In this document: piece after piece, positions 60,092 to 64,000 of the stretch | Layout of the letters: every line of letters begins with the position of its first letter | How positions within the stretch are numbered: the stretch's first letter is position 1 | NCBI GenBank assembly: GCA_949751835.1 | Contig: CATKHK010000089.1 | Coordinates: 62,001-126,000 of the forward strand | Length of the DNA: 64,000 nt | Direction: 5' to 3' | Source of the DNA: Blepharisma japonicum | Lineage: Eukaryota > Ciliophora > Heterotrichea > Heterotrichida > Blepharismidae | Made by a program: the position numbers and the translations under genes | The notes under the pieces: model-generated | What the model was told of the DNA's origin: nothing | Database searches by the model: none | The model's input: the letters and a program-made list of their open reading frames with translations, nothing else

Positions 60092-63000
60092 TTAGGAGTA
60101 GACATTGGTGACATTGGTTATATTGTTGTAATTGTAAATATTTATTTCGCAGCTAGTACAATTACAGCTTGGGTTAGGTTGGCAAGCTTTAACCCATGGA
60201 TTAAATTGATAATCAGAGTCTTTGCATGAACAAGATCCAGTAGCAATATTTAAATTCATATTATCAAAATCATCGCACTCTGTACAAAAGGTTGCTGAAG
60301 TAGAGCACTGAGCACAAGGGGACATGCAAATCTGACATACTCCTGAATTCGACAAATAATAGCCTTGCATACATTGGCAAGTTCCAGTGGTCTGATTGAA
60401 AGTAGCATATTGGTCCCAGCATCTGCAAGTGCCAGTCGCAGGATTCAAATACATATTATCAGGATCATTGCATGCAGTGCAAAAGCTATCTGAAGAGCAT
60501 TGGGCACATTGTGGAGGACACTCTGAATTTGGAGTGCAGGTTTTAGGATTGCTGTAATAATATCCGGGGTTGCATTGGCAAGTATTTCCATTTAGATATG
60601 CATTTGCTGGGCAAGCACATGTAGGAGGAGCTGACATATGAGTAGTATCAACACATGCATTGCAATTTGTAGCTGAATTTGTGCATCCTGCACAATTATT
60701 ATTGCATGATGAACAGACACTTGTACTGCTGAAATAATAGCCTGCATTGCAAACACAAGAACCATTAACTAAGCTGCTTAGAGCGGGGCAAGCACATGCA
60801 GGAGCAGCTGTCATATGAATTGTGTCACTACAGGTGACACAGGCTGTTGCTGAAGTAGCACAGGTTTGGCAATTAGTCTGACATGCTGAGCATACTGTAT
60901 TTGAGCTGTAAAAGTATCCAGTTATGCAAGCACAAGAACTCCCTATAAGAACTGAGTTATAAGGGCATGAGCAGCCAGGAGCAGCTGACATATGAACTGT
61001 GTCCTTGCAGGTATCACAAGTACTAGGGTTGGAGTCACAGCTGGCACAGTTAGATTGGCAAGCAGCACAAACAGTCGCGGAACTATAATAATAGCCTATG
61101 TTGCAGACACAAATATTGCCAACTAAGCTTCCATTTGCAGGGCAAGCACAAGCTGGGGCTGCAGACATGTGAACAGTGTCTACACAAGTACCGCAATTGG
61201 CTTGAGTGGTATAACAGCTAGCACATTGTGGAGCACAAGCAGAACAAATGGTATTTGTGCTGAAATAAAAGCCTGTATTACAAGTGCAAGTTCCGGCAAC
61301 CAAATATGAATTAACTGGACATGCACAGGTTGGAGGATTTCCCATATGAACGGTATCAATGCAGGCTGAGCAAGTAGAGGCAGACACCGAGCAGGCAGAA
61401 CACTGAGGATAGCAAGTGCTACATTGGTTATTTGAAAAATAATACCCTGTATAGCAAACACATTGTCCACTAGCGTTAACTGCAGAGTTAGCTGGACAAG
61501 CACAAGCAGGAGCTGCTGTCATATGAGTGGTATCAGTGCAGGTTATGCAGTTTGAAGCTGTATTAGAACAAGTCGCACAGTTATTCTGGCAAGCAGTGCA
61601 GGTCGTTGCTGATCCAGAACTGTAAAAGAACCCAGAATTGCATATACATGAACCAGCGCTAAGTATTGAGTTAGATGGACAGCTACATGTAGGAGCTGCT
61701 GACATATGAACTGTATCACTACAGGTAATACAAGCAGTTCCAGTGTTACAAGTCGCACAGTTAATAGCACATGCAGAACATACAGTAGGTGAAGAGAAAT
61801 AATATCCTGGGTTGCATATACAGGAACCAGCGCTAAGTATTGAGTTAGATGGGCAAACACAAGCAGGAGCTGCTGTCATATGAGTGGTATCAATACATGT
61901 TATGCAGTTTGAAGCTGAATTAGAACAAGTTGCACAGTTACTATTACAAGCAGCGCAAGTCGTAGTAGTCTGATAGAAATACCCATTAATGCAGGTGCAT
62001 ACATTATTGCTGAGGATTGAGTTAGAAGGGCAAGAACAAGTTGGGGCTGCTGTCATATGGACTGTATCAATACAAGTTAAACAATTAGTTGATGTACTAC
62101 AAGTCGCACAGTTAAGAGCACATGCAGAACATACTGTAGGTGAAGAGTAATGATAGCCTGCATTGCAAACACATTGACCTCCAGTAAATGTTGAGGAAGC
62201 TGGGCAGACACAACTAGGCGGTGAGCTCATATGAACTGTGTCTATGCATGTTAAACATGATGAAGCAGATCCCGAACAACTTCCACAATTAGATTGGCAT
62301 GGAGAACAAGTGCTCACATTAGAATAGTAATAGCCTGGATTGCATACACAAGAAGTTTCTAATAAATAAGAATTATCAGGGCAATGGCATTTAGGAGGTG
62401 CTGTCATATGGATTGGATCAAGACATGTTACACAAGCAATACTAGGAGTACAAGTTGCACAGTTAGCTTGGCATGCAGTGCAGACAGTATTTGACGAGAA
62501 ATAATATCCTGTGTTGCAAGCACAAGAACCCGAGACAAGCGTAGAATTTCCTGGACAGCTACAGTAAGGAGCGCCTGAGCTATGAACTTGATCAGTGCAT
62601 GAAGAGCATATGTAGCTGGCTGCAGTACAAGCAGAACATTGAGGATCGCATGCGGAACATACAGTATTTGAGGAATAGTAATATCCAGAGTTGCATGTAC
62701 AAAAACCTCCAATAATACTTGAATTTGCTGGACAAGCACATGCTGGAGCAGCTGACATATGAGTTGAATCAGTGCATAGCAAACAATTTGATGCGGTTGT
62801 TACACATGTCACACAATTTGGATTGCATGCTGCGCAGTTAGTGTTGCTACTATAGAAATACCCAAAGTTGCAAGTACAGCTACCTTGAACGAGACTCGAG
62901 TAACTAGGGCAAGAGCATGCTGGTGCAGCGGTCATATGGACTGAATCAATACAGGTTTCACAATCTGTAGCATCATCGTCACAAGTAGCACAATTGCTTT

Positions 63001-63901
63001 CGCATGGGGAACAGTCATTATTAGAGTCGTAATAATAACCTGGCGCGCAGACACAATTTCCCCCTGCTAATATTGAATTAGGTGGACAAGCACAAGTTGG
63101 CGGATCTGACATATGAAGAGTATCAGAACAGACAAGGCAATTCATTGCACTGTTAACACAGCTGTTGCATTGAGGCTGGCACGCAAGGCAAGTACTACCA
63201 CTAAGGTAATAGCCGGTATCGCAGCTTGAACATGTAGTCGGTGACGACGAGCAAGTTATGCAAGGAAAAGTGCATTCTGCAAAAATTGGCTGATATTTCA
63301 GATTTTCTAGGCTTTCTTCTATCTCTTTGACATATTTTTCGCTTTTTGAGTTAAAAATTGCACTAATGATTGCTTTGCTTAGCAAGCTAACTTTTTTGTC
63401 TTCATCGAGCCCTTGGTATATTTTTCGATCGACCTTAATTTCAATGCTCTTAACTTGGTTATCACTGGAGTACTCACAGACTTTAGCGCTAGTAGAATTC
63501 TTTATAAAATTGTTGCTTAAAGAGAAAAATACGGCTAAATCTGTTTCAAATTCTTTGAGCTTCATGAAATTATCTAGCTGAATGCTCTTGCAAAGATTTT
63601 TCTCGCCAAGTTTAAGAGGCTGAGCTTGTGGCTTGACGAATAAGACTTGCGGTAAAATTTCTGCTGCTTTATAAGCAGAGCCTTCTAAATCTTCCAATAA
63701 ATCATCCATGTCTCCAGACGCGGAATTAATTTCTACATAAATCCGGGCTGATCTGTAAAGCTCCTTATAACTGCTTGATTCAGCTTGAATTTTGGGAAGA
63801 AATTGTGGATAATCCTTAGAAGAAGAGACTGATGAGGATGAAGAGAGACCAATTCCTAAAAGGAAAAGCAAGGCAAGGGTGGATTTCTTTACCATATTCA
63901 T
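60092..63901 (-). CDS. Gene G: secreted Cys-rich protein with pseudo-leishmanolysin head
   Basis: 1269 aa in one frame without TGA, ending in TAA. The frame extends to an ATG at 63970, but 63901 is chosen by comparison with sisters; it starts the signal peptide MNMVKKSTLALLFLLGIGL. Head residues about 25-205 ('FETDLAVFFSLSN', 'SKAIISAIF' in place of HExxH), about 17 HM modules, two type II modules, tail NIYNYNNITNVTNVYS with N-glycosylation sequons and no anchor. Nearly collinear with F, but a patch at about 60990-61270 matches gene A better than F. Confidence 0.87.
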   Translation of the reverse strand: MNMVKKSTLALLFLLGIGLSSSSSVSSSKDYPQFLPKIQAESSSYKELYRSARIYVEINSASGDMDDLLEDLEGSAYKAAEILPQVLFVKPQAQPLKLGEKNLCKSIQLDNFMKLKEFETDLAVFFSLSNNFIKNSTSAKVCEYSSDNQVKSIEIKVDRKIYQGLDEDKKVSLLSKAIISAIFNSKSEKYVKEIEESLENLKYQPIFAECTFPCITCSSSPTTCSSCDTGYYLSGSTCLACQPQCNSCVNSAMNCLVCSDTLHMSDPPTCACPPNSILAGGNCVCAPGYYYDSNNDCSPCESNCATCDDDATDCETCIDSVHMTAAPACSCPSYSSLVQGSCTCNFGYFYSSNTNCAACNPNCVTCVTTASNCLLCTDSTHMSAAPACACPANSSIIGGFCTCNSGYYYSSNTVCSACDPQCSACTAASYICSSCTDQVHSSGAPYCSCPGNSTLVSGSCACNTGYYFSSNTVCTACQANCATCTPSIACVTCLDPIHMTAPPKCHCPDNSYLLETSCVCNPGYYYSNVSTCSPCQSNCGSCSGSASSCLTCIDTVHMSSPPSCVCPASSTFTGGQCVCNAGYHYSSPTVCSACALNCATCSTSTNCLTCIDTVHMTAAPTCSCPSNSILSNNVCTCINGYFYQTTTTCAACNSNCATCSNSASNCITCIDTTHMTAAPACVCPSNSILSAGSCICNPGYYFSSPTVCSACAINCATCNTGTACITCSDTVHMSAAPTCSCPSNSILSAGSCICNSGFFYSSGSATTCTACQNNCATCSNTASNCITCTDTTHMTAAPACACPANSAVNASGQCVCYTGYYFSNNQCSTCYPQCSACSVSASTCSACIDTVHMGNPPTCACPVNSYLVAGTCTCNTGFYFSTNTICSACAPQCASCYTTQANCGTCVDTVHMSAAPACACPANGSLVGNICVCNIGYYYSSATVCAACQSNCASCDSNPSTCDTCKDTVHMSAAPGCSCPYNSVLIGSSCACITGYFYSSNTVCSACQTNCQTCATSATACVTCSDTIHMTAAPACACPALSSLVNGSCVCNAGYYFSSTSVCSSCNNNCAGCTNSATNCNACVDTTHMSAPPTCACPANAYLNGNTCQCNPGYYYSNPKTCTPNSECPPQCAQCSSDSFCTACNDPDNMYLNPATGTCRCWDQYATFNQTTGTCQCMQGYYLSNSGVCQICMSPCAQCSTSATFCTECDDFDNMNLNIATGSCSCKDSDYQFNPWVKACQPNPSCNCTSCEINIYNYNNITNVTNVYS

Positions 63902-64000
63902 TATTACCACATATTTGAGTTCAAAATATAGCCAAGCGAAGAAGAGTGCTAAATGCATAAAGGGAAACATTTGTCTAGAAAATTAGTGGAATCGGGAGTT
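63902..64000 (-). promoter_or_regulatory. Gene G upstream region (cut by window edge)
   Basis: Contains the TATA-like block shared with C-F and the beginning of the upstream motif (63992-64000), which the window end truncates. Confidence 0.45.

Noticed and set aside
1-64000. Telomere, CRISPR array, rRNA
   Set aside because: No telomeric repeats at the edges, no spaced short repeats and no rRNA-like sequence seen.

Overview
The window looks like the somatic (macronuclear) genome of a heterotrich ciliate, most likely Blepharisma or a close relative. Three observations support this. Paralogous genes read through in-frame TGA exactly where their sisters have TGG, so UGA encodes Trp and genes end only in TAA or TAG. 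Two genes carry GT..AG introns of only 15 and 16 nt. The DNA is AT-rich, with compact genes and short spacers. I see no telomere, rRNA or tRNA. Several annotated genes are longer than a standard-code scan shows, because UGA splits them.

Region 1 (1-18866). The 5' part of a coiled-coil protein gene runs off the left edge on the minus strand. It is divergent from the first of four tandem plus-strand paralogues (R1-R4, 1126-1137 aa, no introns). Each encodes a secreted-side type I periplasmic-binding-protein-like (ANF_receptor-type) ligand domain, preceded by a second, more divergent region of the same general look, and followed by about nine membrane segments. R1/R2 form a close pair, R3/R4 a second pair. 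The spacers after R1 and R2 hold decayed antisense copies of the left-edge coiled-coil gene, so the duplicated unit was 'antisense neighbour + receptor'.

Region 2 (19074-28383). It starts with a giant minus-strand Cys-rich surface protein (gene A, 1980 aa) that has a hydrophobic, GPI-like tail. Next come an AT-rich spacer with a decayed reading frame and a 215-aa NUDE/NDE1-type dynein regulator with a 16-nt intron.

Region 3 (28384-64000). Six more members of the Cys-rich family follow, all on the minus strand: a disrupted copy (B), a 3' relic, and five intact tandem copies (C-G, 1125-1269 aa) with homologous spacers and a shared upstream motif about 90 bp from the start codon. Each has a signal peptide and a head of about 200 aa that resembles the N-terminal half of leishmanolysin (peptidase M8) but lacks the HExxH zinc site. 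Arrays of about 59-residue, 10-cysteine modules follow, with a recurrent 'D-x-x-H-M-S/T-x-x-P' core. B carries a 272-bp insertion between 6-bp direct repeats; taking out 278 bp restores the reading frame exactly, as expected for a MITE or a retained internal eliminated sequence (IES).

Taken together the window is a surface/sensing neighbourhood: an expanded receptor family next to an expanded, recombining Cys-rich coat-protein family with one decayed copy that may act as a donor.
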